A stretch of DNA of 32,087 bases from Paraburkholderia sp. CNPSo 3274 (lineage in GTDB: Bacteria; Pseudomonadota; Gammaproteobacteria; Burkholderiales; Burkholderiaceae). The DNA lies in the NCBI RefSeq assembly GCF_024206475.1, contig NZ_JAMBPR010000081.1, positions 1-32,087 on the forward strand. Direction: 5' to 3'. Every line of letters begins with the position of its first letter. The first letter of the stretch is position 1. Both the position numbers and the translations under genes were made by a program. The notes beneath the pieces are model-generated. The model ran no database searches. It saw nothing but the letters and a program-made list of their open reading frames with translations, and was not told the DNA's origin. Positions 7,849 to 16,958 of this stretch are shown piece by piece.

Positions 7849-7887
7849 GTTCTAGACTTCGAATCCCGCTCCTAAGGTCTTGATCCT

Positions 7888-8520
7888 ATGGACGTTCCTG
7901 CACACCTGACGCAGCCGGTCGCGTTCGCGCGAGCGCGCGGCGCACACCGCTTCGAAGTCTTCAGCCCGAAACTCAAACGCCGGCTGACGCTCGACCGACG
8001 CTGCGCGGTCGATCAATGGTTCGTGCTCGAATCCGATCCGACCGTGCGCGTCTTTTGCGAGCGTCCAGGCTTTGCCCAGTTCGATGGCCGGCGATATCTC
8101 ATCGATTTCCACGTCCGCTACGCTGACCGTCAAGAACTGCTGCTCCTACCCGATCCGGTCATCGTGGAAGACGGCAATCCTCGTTCGGTCGTTGATGCCA
8201 CCGCGATGACTGTGCGCCACGTCGAGCACGCAGAGCTGGGGGCCTCGCGTATCTGGATCGACAACTGGCAGCGCATGCTGCCGTGTCTGATCGCCACACG
8301 CGGTCTCGTGCCGGCTTCGCTATTCAACTCGATCGAGCGCTTCGTCGCAACGTCTCAGTCATTGCTCGACATCGAGCGAGAATTCTCAACGGGTGACCCC
8401 ATCGTCGTGCGCGCGGCCTTGTTCGGCCTGTTGCATACAGGCCGCGTGACAGCACCCGAGTTGCGCACCGAGCCACTTTCGTGGTCCACGCGCTTTGCTG
8501 CTGCCGAGGTCCGCTCATGA
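7888..8520 (+). CDS. tnsA: TnsA-like endonuclease, active-site lysine not evident
   Basis: A 210-residue protein with the layout of TnsA, the restriction-endonuclease-fold subunit that cuts the 5' ends in Tn7 transposition. It has a VLESDP segment with E48, a GRRYLIDFHV strand with D73 and RQELLLLPD beyond it (residues 81-89). In Tn7 TnsA the catalytic set is E63, D114, Q130 and K132. Here E48, D73 and Q82/E83 can be matched, but no lysine follows (LLLL). The enzyme may therefore be inactive for 5' cleavage or use another residue. Its stop overlaps the tnsB start as ATGA. The ATG at 7888 has only a weak upstream AAGG. Confidence 0.72.
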   Translation: MDVPAHLTQPVAFARARGAHRFEVFSPKLKRRLTLDRRCAVDQWFVLESDPTVRVFCERPGFAQFDGRRYLIDFHVRYADRQELLLLPDPVIVEDGNPRSVVDATAMTVRHVEHAELGASRIWIDNWQRMLPCLIATRGLVPASLFNSIERFVATSQSLLDIEREFSTGDPIVVRAALFGLLHTGRVTAPELRTEPLSWSTRFAAAEVRS

Positions 8521-10500
8521 GTCGCCGCAAACCCGAATTGCAGGCACTTGACCTGACGACCTGGCCGACCGTGGCGTGGACCGAGTTCGATGCGCCTACG
8601 CGCAAGCGCATCCGGCTTCGGATGCAGGCAATCGAGCGTTACGCGCGCGGCGAGCCTGTCAAGGACATCGAACATGCGACCGGTGTGAATCGCCGGCAGC
8701 TCTATCGCTTGCTCGAGCGGGCGCTCGAACTGCATCACGACGGGCGCATCTATGGGTTTCGCGCGCTGATTGCGCATGTCCGCGTAGCGGAGTACGTCCG
8801 TGTGCGCCCCGTCACCGTACAAGGCGAGCGGGGCAGCCGTGGCGCCGTAGGCGCCCTCTCACAACTGTTTGAGCGTTACCCTGCCCTCACCGGCTGGCTC
8901 CGGCTGCAGCTCAAGCAGCGCCGCGTCAAGCTCGATCAGCGCCATACAGACGGCGCTCTGCATACGCGCCTGCGCGGCCTGCAAGCATTGCACACTGAAT
9001 TCCTGCAGCAATGCCGTCAAGTGGGCGCAACTGCCGCGGACTATCCGTTCAATACGGCAGGCCAGACGATTCGCTCCCTCTCGGCGTGCGTAAAGGCGGA
9101 GCTGCTACGCAGCTTCGGTACTGCTGCGCGCGCGGCCGGTGCCTCGCACCTCAAAGGCCTGCATCGCCCTGATGATGAGGCAGGCGCGCCAGCGGCAAGC
9201 CGCCCCTATCAGGTTGTCGAATTCGATGGTCACAAGCTCGACATCCGGCTCAAGGTAGTCGTGTCCGATCCGCTGGGCTTGAAGCACGAGTTCGAAATCG
9301 AGCGGGTTTGGCTGCTTGTCATCATCGACGTCTGCACGCGCGCGGTGCTCGGCTACCACCTTGTGCTCGCTCGCGAGTACAGCCGCTACGACGTCATCAA
9401 GACCATCGAGAAAGCGCTTGAACCCCACCCCGCGCGCATCTTCAGCATTCCCGGTCTCGCATACGGAACACATGACGGGTATCCCTCCCAGCGTCTGCCC
9501 GAGCTGGCCTACGTGGCGTGGGAGTGGATGAAGCTCGATAACGCGAAGGCGAATCTCGCGAGCGACACGCTGGCCGCGCTGTGCGAATTCGTCGGCTGCA
9601 GCGTTGACGCCGGTCCCCACTATAGCCCGGACGAGCGACCTTATATCGAGCGCTTCTTTGGCACGGTCGCGTCCCGCCTGTCTTCGCGATTGCCCGGCTA
9701 CACCGGTTCGCATCCGCGCGATCTGCGCCGGGCGCTGGCCGATCCCAAGGGCAATCTGCGACTCTACGTGTCGCTCGACGAGCTGGAGGAACTGATCGAA
9801 TATGCGATCGCCAGCTATCACGGCACTCCGCATGCAGGCCTGAATAGCGTCACGCCGCTCGAAGCGATGACGTATTTCGTGCGCGGCAAACAGCAGCTGC
9901 TCACCTGGCTTCCTGAGCGGCACCGCCGAACGCTGTGCCTGATGCAAACGGCCAGGCGCTGCCGCGTGCGGGCTTATCTCGAGCAGGGGGGTGCGCCCGC
10001 ACATCAACCTGTATCGGGTTCGCTACACCAACCCCGTGCTCGCCTGCAGCACGCATCTGATCGGGCAGCAGCTGCTTGTCTACATGAATGCGGACGATCT
10101 GCGCTGTGTGCGCGCCTTTCTCGCCGACGGCACGGAGCTCGGCGTACTCGAGGCGCAAGGGGCGTGGCGCGTCGTGCCGCATAATCTCAAGCTGCGTCAG
10201 GAAATTCTGAAGCTACATGGCGACAAGCGCGCCCGTCCGCTCGACTCCAATCCCATCGAAGCATACATACAAGCCAAGCTTGCCGAGGCCAGAAAGACGC
10301 GCAAGGCCGCCTCCGACCTCGCTCAGGCGATGCGCATGCTCACTGCGGCACCCATGGTACGCGTGCCGCCAGGTCCCGTCACATCGACCGGGATCGCCGC
10401 GCCGGTGGCGTCGCTGGCCGCCGCGCCGAACGCCGAAGCGACTCCGCCAGCGAGCGTGCGCCCGCGCAAGCTCACCATCGGCACCGGACAGGTTTTCTAA
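8517..10500 (+). pseudogene. tnsB: TnsB/TniA-like DDE transposase with a +1 frameshift
   Basis: The transposase that cuts and joins the 3' ends. From the ATG at 8517 (overlapping the tnsA stop) the frame has an N-terminal HTH-rich region, with the rve catalytic core from about residue 230: D237 (EFDGHKLD), D341 (KLDNAKAN) and E378 (ERPYIERFFGT). The frame loses homology at a run of six G (9986-9991). The continuation (VRPHINLYRVRY onward) is in the +1 frame and ends at 10500, so one G is extra. Read through, the protein would be about 660 residues, normal for TniA/TnsB. The core is complete, but the C-terminal ~170 residues (ATPase-contact region in this family) would be replaced by an unrelated tail ending at 10184. 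It could be a mutation, a sequencing error in a homopolymer or a recoding site. Confidence 0.82.
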
Positions 10501-10525
10501 CGCTGTCGTTTGCAACGGAGGCCCC

Positions 10526-11386
10526 ATGTCACTGCAAATCCCACGTCCGATCGACCCGTCGCTGCACCCGCTCGTCACCGGCAATTACCGCATCGCCACA
10601 CCCGCGATCGAGGCGTTCCACGAGCTCGTCACGCGCTGCCTGCGCTACCGGATCATGGGTGCGCTCATTTACGGCCCCTCGCGCATTGGTAAAACCCGCG
10701 CAATCGAGTACATCCGGCTCCTGCTCGCGCGTCATCACCCGAAGATGACGACCTTCCACGCGCAGTGCGAGCACAAGCCGCGGCACGCCGAAGGTCCATT
10801 CTTCGTGAACTTGCTGGAGGCCGTTGGCGATCACACGCCGAACGCCGGCACCAATCCGGCCAAACGCATGCGCCTGACGCTGCGCATTCGCGAGGCGGCC
10901 GCCCGCGCCGGCAGCAGCACGGTGCTGCTCTTTTGTGACGAGGCGCAACGCTACAACGAGAACGAATACGAATGGCTGCGTGATGTGCACGACGCCCTTG
11001 ATCGTCAGCATATCAAACTATTTACCTTTCTCGTCGGCCAGGAGGATCTGCTTGCTCAGAAGACGGCGCTGCAGGTCGCCGGCAAGACACAGATTGTCGC
11101 GCGTCTCATGGTCGAGGAATTCGCCTTCTGCGGCATACGCAACGCCGAAGATATCGCCACGTGCCTGGACGGCTACGATCAAACAGCCTACCCAGAGGGC
11201 AGCCAGTGGAGCTTTACCCGCTTTTACGTGCCGCAGGCGTTTGACGCCGGCTACCGCCTGATCGACGACGCCGGTGTGCTGTGGCAGGCGTTCGAGGCAG
11301 CACACCACAAGGCGAGCTTGCCGGGACGGCTCGAAATCCCGATGATCAGGATAGTTAAAGATGTTAATGACAAAAGTCTTGTTTGA
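10526..11386 (+). CDS. tnsC: TnsC/TniB-like AAA+ ATPase
   Basis: A 286-residue regulator ATPase of the TnsC/TniB type, which links target selection by TniQ/TnsD to the transposase. Walker A is GPSRIGKT (50-57) and Walker B VLLFCDE (133-139), followed by an AQRYNENEYEWLRDVHD helix and a sensor-like FLVGQEDL. The ATG at 10526 has a strong ribosome site (CGGAGG), which decides the start; a longer frame from 10217 lies in the tnsB reading region and is a shadow. The C-terminus (MIRIVKDVNDKSLV) is followed by 102 bases without a gene before the next block. Confidence 0.88.
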   Translation: MSLQIPRPIDPSLHPLVTGNYRIATPAIEAFHELVTRCLRYRIMGALIYGPSRIGKTRAIEYIRLLLARHHPKMTTFHAQCEHKPRHAEGPFFVNLLEAVGDHTPNAGTNPAKRMRLTLRIREAAARAGSSTVLLFCDEAQRYNENEYEWLRDVHDALDRQHIKLFTFLVGQEDLLAQKTALQVAGKTQIVARLMVEEFAFCGIRNAEDIATCLDGYDQTAYPEGSQWSFTRFYVPQAFDAGYRLIDDAGVLWQAFEAAHHKASLPGRLEIPMIRIVKDVNDKSLV

Positions 11387-11488
11387 TATATGCTGATTTC
11401 CAGAGGTACGTGCTCTTGACGTTGAGTAGCAAAGTCTGTTTTACAGACGAGTAGCGGGGTTGGGTTTTCAGCGAGATGGAGGCGAAAA

Positions 11489-11797
11489 ATGGGAGTGGCG
11501 CGAGGGCGAGTCGACGCTGTTGAGCTGGAAAAATATCGGTCGGTGGACTGCGAGGCGTTGCTTCCGCTCCTGGCCGATCACGTCAAAGCGGACGCGAGCT
11601 TCATTCCGATACGTGATGGTCACACGCACCGCTGGCACCTACGCGTTGGGAACCGAGAATTTGAACTCCTCACCACTGGCCCAAAATGGTTCGACACACG
11701 GCTCCAGCGTGGTGGCGGCGGCGGTATTGATCTTGCAATGTACTTACTGGCATTAGACTTCAGGCAGGCCATCACAAAGCTTAGGCAAGTGCTGTGA
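11489..11797 (+). CDS. Small primase-like (CHC2-fold, cysteine-less) protein
   Basis: A 102-residue protein starting at an ATG with an excellent ribosome site (GGAGGCGAAAA). Its second half (PKWFDTRLQRGGGGGIDLAMYLLALDFRQAITKLRQ) has the pattern of the N-terminal zinc-binding domain of DnaG-like or DUF3991-type proteins, in which a glycine-rich loop is followed by IDLxMxL and a helix. The zinc cysteines are absent. No Toprim or catalytic domain is attached. The stop overlaps the first recombinase start as GTGA, so it is the first gene of the recombination operon. A role in DNA binding during excision or replication is a guess. Confidence 0.55.
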   Translation: MGVARGRVDAVELEKYRSVDCEALLPLLADHVKADASFIPIRDGHTHRWHLRVGNREFELLTTGPKWFDTRLQRGGGGGIDLAMYLLALDFRQAITKLRQVL

Positions 11798-12954
11798 GAT
11801 ACGTCCTGGCAAACGAGAAATTAGACGTCGCAGGACGAATCTGGAAGGGCTTTCCGCTGCTGCTCAACACGGGCGGCCACCCGATGGAACCCGCGCAGTC
11901 ATTTCTCTGGGACTTGATCGCATCGAATGGCCGAGTGAGCAGTCCAAAGTCGTGGGATTCATATGGCCGGGCGCTGTACGACTTCTTTGCCTTTGTTTTT
12001 GCCAACGGTCTGGACTGGCAGCAACCAGGCTCGGCCGGCATGCCGAGTGCACTTGAAGCATATCGGGACTGGTCGAAGGGCACGGTCGGGCTGGCGAATA
12101 CGACCATCAACAATCGGCTGCGTGTCATTGTCCGCTTTTATCAATGGGCGGAGAAGAAGGCCCACATTGATCGCTTGCCCTTTGAGTTAGTCTCGATCCA
12201 GACCAGTCGGCAGCCGGGTTTCCTGGCGCACGTCGATGCCACAAGAGGCAAGGTAAAGTCGCCAAGCATCCTGCTGAAACAGCAAGCGCAGTCCATCAAA
12301 ATCCTGACCAAGGAGCAAGTCAAAGTTTGCTATGACGCCCTTCCGAACCTTACCCATCGGCTCATGTTCTCGCTGATGCTTCGTACGGGCTTGCGCCAGA
12401 TTGAATGTCGGACTTGGCCGGAGAAGCCTGGGTATGTCTTCGACCCCAGCCGCCGGAGAGATCTCCGCTTAAACCAAAAAATTCGTTTGAGCCTTGACCC
12501 GCGCGACATGGAAATCAAGAACAACAAGCCTCGCAGCATCGATATGCCCTATGAACTGATGGAGGAATTGGACACGTACAGTGTTCGGCACCGCCAGATG
12601 CGCGAGAGGAATCATCGCAATGGAGGGAAATTTCCCGCCCTGTTTCTCACCGAGCACGGCGTGCCTTACACCAAAGCAGCCTTGACCGCCATCTTCGCAG
12701 CGCTTTCCAGGCGAGTGGGATTCCATGTAACTGCACACATGTTGCGCCACACCTATGCCACGTTTTTGCTTTGGAGCCTGCGCAAGAGCAGGACCTTCGA
12801 AGGCGAGCCGCTCTTGTACGTGCGCGACCGGATGGGTCATTCCGATGTCACTACCACGGCGATCTACCTTCATCTGATCAACTCGCTGGAAGGCCACCTT
12901 TTGCTCGCCCACGAGGATGAGATTGACCAACTGTTCGCGGGAGCGGGACCGTGA
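11794..12954 (+). CDS. Tyrosine recombinase 1 of a trio (GinA-like)
   Basis: A 386-residue tyrosine recombinase/integrase. An N-terminal core-binding SAM-like region (~30-130) is followed by a catalytic domain with R201 (TGLRQIE), H315 and R318 (HMLRHT), H349 (MGHS) and nucleophile Y358 (AIYLHL). All key residues are present, so it should be catalytically competent. The GTG start at 11794 overlaps the preceding small gene, and the end overlaps the next recombinase as GTGA. Three consecutive, overlapping, unequal Y-recombinases followed by a small protein match GInt islands (ginABCD) and resemble Tn554 tnpABC and recombinase-in-trio elements. Confidence 0.82.
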   Translation: MRYVLANEKLDVAGRIWKGFPLLLNTGGHPMEPAQSFLWDLIASNGRVSSPKSWDSYGRALYDFFAFVFANGLDWQQPGSAGMPSALEAYRDWSKGTVGLANTTINNRLRVIVRFYQWAEKKAHIDRLPFELVSIQTSRQPGFLAHVDATRGKVKSPSILLKQQAQSIKILTKEQVKVCYDALPNLTHRLMFSLMLRTGLRQIECRTWPEKPGYVFDPSRRRDLRLNQKIRLSLDPRDMEIKNNKPRSIDMPYELMEELDTYSVRHRQMRERNHRNGGKFPALFLTEHGVPYTKAALTAIFAALSRRVGFHVTAHMLRHTYATFLLWSLRKSRTFEGEPLLYVRDRMGHSDVTTTAIYLHLINSLEGHLLLAHEDEIDQLFAGAGP

Positions 12955-14591
12955 AAACAAGTCGCAAGAGCCACGTCGCGGCTCCGCTCCGAGTATCGAT
13001 CACCCCCATTTGCGTGGAGAATGGCGGCGCCACCGTCATGCTGCCGGTCAGGGGCAATGCCACGTCACAACGCACACTCGACCTGTCCGCCTACCTTGGC
13101 CGCGGCATCGACGCTTGGGTATGGGCATGCACCACGCAGCTGCGGGCATTCCTCGCGGGCGGCGGCGCCACCCCGGCGACGGTGCGTGGCTACTGGGTCC
13201 ATGGCTTGGTCCATTTCTTTAATTTCCTGATCACGGCCGGGGTGCCATGTCAGCCGGGGACGTTGGAACGAAAGCACATCGCTGCTTTCATCGCATGGCT
13301 CAGGGACCACACGGACTGGGCCTACACCTCGCAAAGGAGCTTTTATACCAGAACCAAAGCCGTGCTCATCGGTCTCCAGCATCGCGACGTGGTGCCAGGC
13401 TGCACGGAGCTGTTCCCCGCCAATCCATTCCCGCACAGCAATGCGCGACAAAAGGGAGTGACACCGCTCTCGACTAGTGAGCGCGCCCGGCTGGCCACGG
13501 CATTGCGCGACGACATCATCGCCATTCACAAGCAACAGTTCGACGGCTCCGCCTCGGCGGCGCTGGTTGTGTACCTGCTGGCATTAGCTGTGCGCACCGG
13601 CGCCAATACCACGCCGCTCCTGGAAATGAAGCGGAATTGCCTAAAGCCGCATCCGTTTATGCCTAACATGATGCTCCTGGAGACGTTCAAGCGGCGCGGG
13701 AATGCAACCCAGCTCAAGAGCCTGCGCTTCTCGAAAGAGGAAGACCGCCCGCTACCGGTCGCCATGGACGGCGTCGCACTCGTGCGGAAGGTATTGGCGA
13801 TGACCCAGCCTCTCGCCGATTCTGCGCGCGACGACCTCAAACATTTCGTCTGGCTGTATATCAGAGCAGGAGTTGGCGACAAATCGCGCGAACTCACCAG
13901 GTTGAGCGGATGTGCGCTTTGTCTTGGCATCCAGGCCTTGATCAATCGACATCAACTCAAGGCGGACGACGGCGCGCCCCTGCAGATCAATGCATCGCGT
14001 CTACGCAAAACCATGGAAGACCGCCTCTGGCAACTCAGTGGCGGCGATCTCATCGTCACTGCTGCGCTGATGGGCCACACACCGCAGGTTGCGGACAATC
14101 ATTATCTCGCCTGCACGCGCTCGATGCGCGAGGATGCAACCTTTGTCGGGGAGGCGCTGCCCGACATCTACCGCAACGGCGAGCACGGCGATGATAACGG
14201 TAAGGTAATCCCCATTGCACCGATCACCACGACACGCGTGGGTCGGTGCAAAGATCCGTATTACGGCGACAAAGCCCCGCGCGACGGCACTCCCTGTGAC
14301 GACTTTTTTGCCTGCTTCTCCTGTCGCAGCTATGCCATCGTCGGTGCGCCGGAAGACCTGCATCGGCTCTTCAGTTTCTACTGGTTTCTCGAACGGGAGA
14401 AAGATCACGCCCGCAGCAGTGACTGGTGCGCGCAATTTCATCACACGATGCGTCTGATCGACGCCTTCACAATGGACAATTTTGATTCGGCGTTGGTGCA
14501 AGCCGCTAAAGAGCGCGCCCGCGTCGATCCGCATATCTTCTGGAAATCGTATGTGATTGACCCGAATTTGACGGACCTCGAACATGGCTAA
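12951..14591 (+). CDS. Tyrosine recombinase 2 of a trio (GinB-like), degenerate active site
   Basis: A 546-residue protein of the tyrosine recombinase fold. The C-terminal catalytic region shows R352 (SRLRKT), H376 (MGHT) and Y385 (DNHYLA). Where arginine I is expected (TGLRxxE) it reads TGANTTPLLE, and the HxxR histidine is replaced by S349. It therefore probably acts as a structural or regulatory partner. After the recombinase domain comes a cysteine cluster (RCKDP at ~433 and CDDFFACFSC at ~449-458), which looks like a zinc-binding appendix. The GTG start overlaps the previous stop by four bases, and the end overlaps the next gene by eight bases. Confidence 0.78.
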   Translation: MKTSRKSHVAAPLRVSITPICVENGGATVMLPVRGNATSQRTLDLSAYLGRGIDAWVWACTTQLRAFLAGGGATPATVRGYWVHGLVHFFNFLITAGVPCQPGTLERKHIAAFIAWLRDHTDWAYTSQRSFYTRTKAVLIGLQHRDVVPGCTELFPANPFPHSNARQKGVTPLSTSERARLATALRDDIIAIHKQQFDGSASAALVVYLLALAVRTGANTTPLLEMKRNCLKPHPFMPNMMLLETFKRRGNATQLKSLRFSKEEDRPLPVAMDGVALVRKVLAMTQPLADSARDDLKHFVWLYIRAGVGDKSRELTRLSGCALCLGIQALINRHQLKADDGAPLQINASRLRKTMEDRLWQLSGGDLIVTAALMGHTPQVADNHYLACTRSMREDATFVGEALPDIYRNGEHGDDNGKVIPIAPITTTRVGRCKDPYYGDKAPRDGTPCDDFFACFSCRSYAIVGAPEDLHRLFSFYWFLEREKDHARSSDWCAQFHHTMRLIDAFTMDNFDSALVQAAKERARVDPHIFWKSYVIDPNLTDLEHG

Positions 14592-16428
14592 AGCCAGCCG
14601 GTTCACAGTCCTCAGACCGTATCTCCAGCGCGCAGCCGTGGGGGCGCTGACCAACGCCTACGGGCTGTTGATCGAGCAGCCCCTGAGTGTCGCCGGGCTC
14701 GATGAGACGACCCGCCGCAATGTCGTAATCTCGGCCGTCATCGATAGCGGACAAGAGCGTGTGCTTTCGCGCTATGGCGATTTGGTATGGGAAATGTGGC
14801 CATTCGTGAGTACACCGAATACTCCCGACAGCAACACGCGCCTGAACTGGTCACGCATCCCCGAACCGTTCCGCGAGGTGAGCAAGGCGACCGTGTTTCG
14901 ATACTGGCGGGTGGGAACCGAGGGCAGCACTCCGCCCGGCGTGGCGCGACTGCAGCATTTCCTGGATCATCTCGCCATGTTCTTCCGATATTTGGAATCG
15001 ACGGGCGTTGCCTCGTTCGCTGACGTCCATCCGATCCACATCACCAACTACGTTCAAGCCCAGAAGGATGGTGGTCATGTGACGGGTACGCTAGCGAGTA
15101 AATTCTGCGCCCTGGAAAGACTCTACGCGTTTCGCGACCAGCATCCCGATGGATTGCGTTTCCATCCATGGCCCAATTCGTCCGCTGGCGAGATGGCGGG
15201 ACGCGTCGGGCAGGCAAGGAAGGACGGCGAAAAGGACAGCAAGACGGCCTTGATTCCCATAGCGGTGGCACAAGCCCTCTTCACTCATGCGGAGAAAATC
15301 CTCAAGAACGCCGACGACATTTTGGACGAGCGGGATGCGGGCAGACGCCCGGCATGGCGAGATGCGGAGGTCACCGCGATCCGCAATGCCTGCTTCTACC
15401 TTCTCGGTGTGCTGACCGGTATGCGAAGCTCCGAACTGTCTGGCATCGAAGTTGGTGCCGGGCGCACTGAGATCAGGAATGGCTATACCTTTCACTGGAT
15501 CAAGTCGGTCGAACACAAGACCAAGAAAGGTGTCGTCGAATTTCTGATGCCAAGCATGGGCCACGATATCCTGCGTGTGCTCGAACGCTGGTCCGAACCG
15601 CATCGAATGAAGCTGGCCGAACGGTTGCAGGAGTGGGAAGCGAATCAAGGGATAAGGACACACCTGCGCCTGCACCAGATCGCCGTCGCCCGCGCCAATC
15701 TCAGCAAGCTGTTTCTTGGATACAGCCTTCGGGGCATCGTGCCGGTGTCCAGCACCGGGTGGGGCGACGCGCTTCGAAAGTTTGCTGAGGACGCCGGAGT
15801 GGACTGGGCTCTGGCGCCGCACCAGATGCGGCGGCTATATGCCTATTCCTTCGCGCGGCATCGGCTGGGTGGCCTGTTGTTCCTCAAGGAGCAGTTCAAG
15901 CACTCATCGATCAACATGACCCAGCTTTACGCTGCCAACCCGCGCCAGGACGCCGCCCTCTACGACGAAATTCTGGAGGAAACGCGGCAGCACAAAATCC
16001 AGACTATCACCGGATGGTTGGAAGGTGAGGAGTTGTTGGCCGGGGGCGCTGGCAAGAAAATCATGGCGCTGCGCGCGCAAGACTTTCCGGACCGGAAGGC
16101 GATAATCGAGGAAACATCCGAGCGCATCACCATTCGCAGCACGGGTCATGCGTGGTGCCTGGCCCAGGATGCGGGCTGCGGCGGCTCCGGCATCTACGAG
16201 AAGGGGCGCTGCGGAACCTGTCGCAACGGAATCATTGATGGCCATTTCAAGCCCTTCTGGCAGGAGACCTACCGGCACCAAAGGGAACTGCTCGAAGAGG
16301 CCAAGAAGTTCGGCCCTGGCGACGTTAAGCGGGTCCAGCGCGATCTTGAAGAAGCGGCCCGGGTGCTCAGCAATCTGGGCGTTGAACTACCCGCGGAGGA
16401 GCCAAATGGCAGCGAAGCGAACGGTTAG
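14584..16428 (+). CDS. Tyrosine recombinase 3 of a trio (GinC-like)
   Basis: A 614-residue tyrosine recombinase with R281 (TGMRSSEL), H413 and R416 (HQMRRL), H440 (FKHSS) and Y449 (TQLYAA), so the active site is complete. A cysteine-rich C-terminal segment (WCLAQDAGCGGSGIYEKGRC, then TCRNG) suggests a zinc site like that of TnpB of Tn554-type elements. The length is close to Tn554 TnpB (about 630). The ATG at 14584 overlaps the end of the second recombinase, and the next gene starts 23 bases before its stop. Confidence 0.82.
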   Translation: MAKASRFTVLRPYLQRAAVGALTNAYGLLIEQPLSVAGLDETTRRNVVISAVIDSGQERVLSRYGDLVWEMWPFVSTPNTPDSNTRLNWSRIPEPFREVSKATVFRYWRVGTEGSTPPGVARLQHFLDHLAMFFRYLESTGVASFADVHPIHITNYVQAQKDGGHVTGTLASKFCALERLYAFRDQHPDGLRFHPWPNSSAGEMAGRVGQARKDGEKDSKTALIPIAVAQALFTHAEKILKNADDILDERDAGRRPAWRDAEVTAIRNACFYLLGVLTGMRSSELSGIEVGAGRTEIRNGYTFHWIKSVEHKTKKGVVEFLMPSMGHDILRVLERWSEPHRMKLAERLQEWEANQGIRTHLRLHQIAVARANLSKLFLGYSLRGIVPVSSTGWGDALRKFAEDAGVDWALAPHQMRRLYAYSFARHRLGGLLFLKEQFKHSSINMTQLYAANPRQDAALYDEILEETRQHKIQTITGWLEGEELLAGGAGKKIMALRAQDFPDRKAIIEETSERITIRSTGHAWCLAQDAGCGGSGIYEKGRCGTCRNGIIDGHFKPFWQETYRHQRELLEEAKKFGPGDVKRVQRDLEEAARVLSNLGVELPAEEPNGSEANG

Positions 16429-16861
16429 CGCCACCGGCGCGCTCGAAGCGGTCAAACCGCCTCGCCGGCGTGATCGGGAGCGAACGCTGACTGAGTTGCA
16501 ACTGGCCTTGAGCCGTCTGCAGCGCGCCGGCACGAAAGTGTCGATTGCAGCGGTCGCCAGAGAGGTCAAAGTGACCCCAGCCCTGATCCATAACACCTAC
16601 CCAGACTTCGCCGAACAGGTCCGCGCCCTGGTCCACAAATCGACACGGATACAGCGCGATCACAAGCACCAGGCATTGCAGGTACAACGGGCGACTACCA
16701 CCCGGCTCTACAAGGTGATCGCCGATCAAAATAAGGAAATTGTTGACCTGGCATCGGTCAATGAAGCGCTGAGAGGGGAAATCCGGGTACTCAAAGGCAT
16801 CGTCGAGGGCAAGGTGTTGACCGCTCCGTTTGGGCGGAAGACCGAGCAAAAGTCATCGTGA
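16406..16861 (+). CDS. Small HTH/coiled-coil protein of the recombinase module (GinD/TnpC-like, DUF6262 type)
   Basis: A 151-residue basic protein. Residues ~25-75 form a TetR-like three-helix HTH (VSIAAVAREVKVTPALIHNTYP), and residues ~85-135 a probable coiled coil rich in Q, K, E and L. This matches the small fourth protein that follows the large recombinases in GInt (GinD) and Tn554 (TnpC) operons, where it assists recombination. The ATG at 16406 has GCGGAGGAG just upstream and overlaps the end of recombinase 3, which fixes the start and implies coupled translation. Confidence 0.72.
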   Translation: MAAKRTVSATGALEAVKPPRRRDRERTLTELQLALSRLQRAGTKVSIAAVAREVKVTPALIHNTYPDFAEQVRALVHKSTRIQRDHKHQALQVQRATTTRLYKVIADQNKEIVDLASVNEALRGEIRVLKGIVEGKVLTAPFGRKTEQKSS

Positions 16862-16892
16862 ACGGGGGTGCAAGGTGCCGCGAAAATTGTTA

Positions 16893-16943
16893 GTCAAAAA
16901 TTGACCTTCAAATTCACTCACTCACGCGTAACTAACTGTTAGT
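16893..16943. promoter_or_regulatory. Two inverted repeats downstream of the recombinase operon
   Basis: GTCAA-AAA-TTGAC (16893-16905) and ACTAAC-T-GTTAGT (16931-16943) are both perfect inverted repeats in a short AT-rich gap between the recombinase operon and tniQ. A GTTAGT also precedes the first. They could be recombinase or regulator binding sites, or part of an attachment site. Nothing in the sequence decides between these. Confidence 0.35.
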
Positions 16944-16958
16944 ACGATTCTGTTCCGA

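Noticed and set aside
9105..10007. 300-residue minus-strand frame in the tnsB region
   Set aside because: Shadow of the transposase catalytic core; no independent motif.
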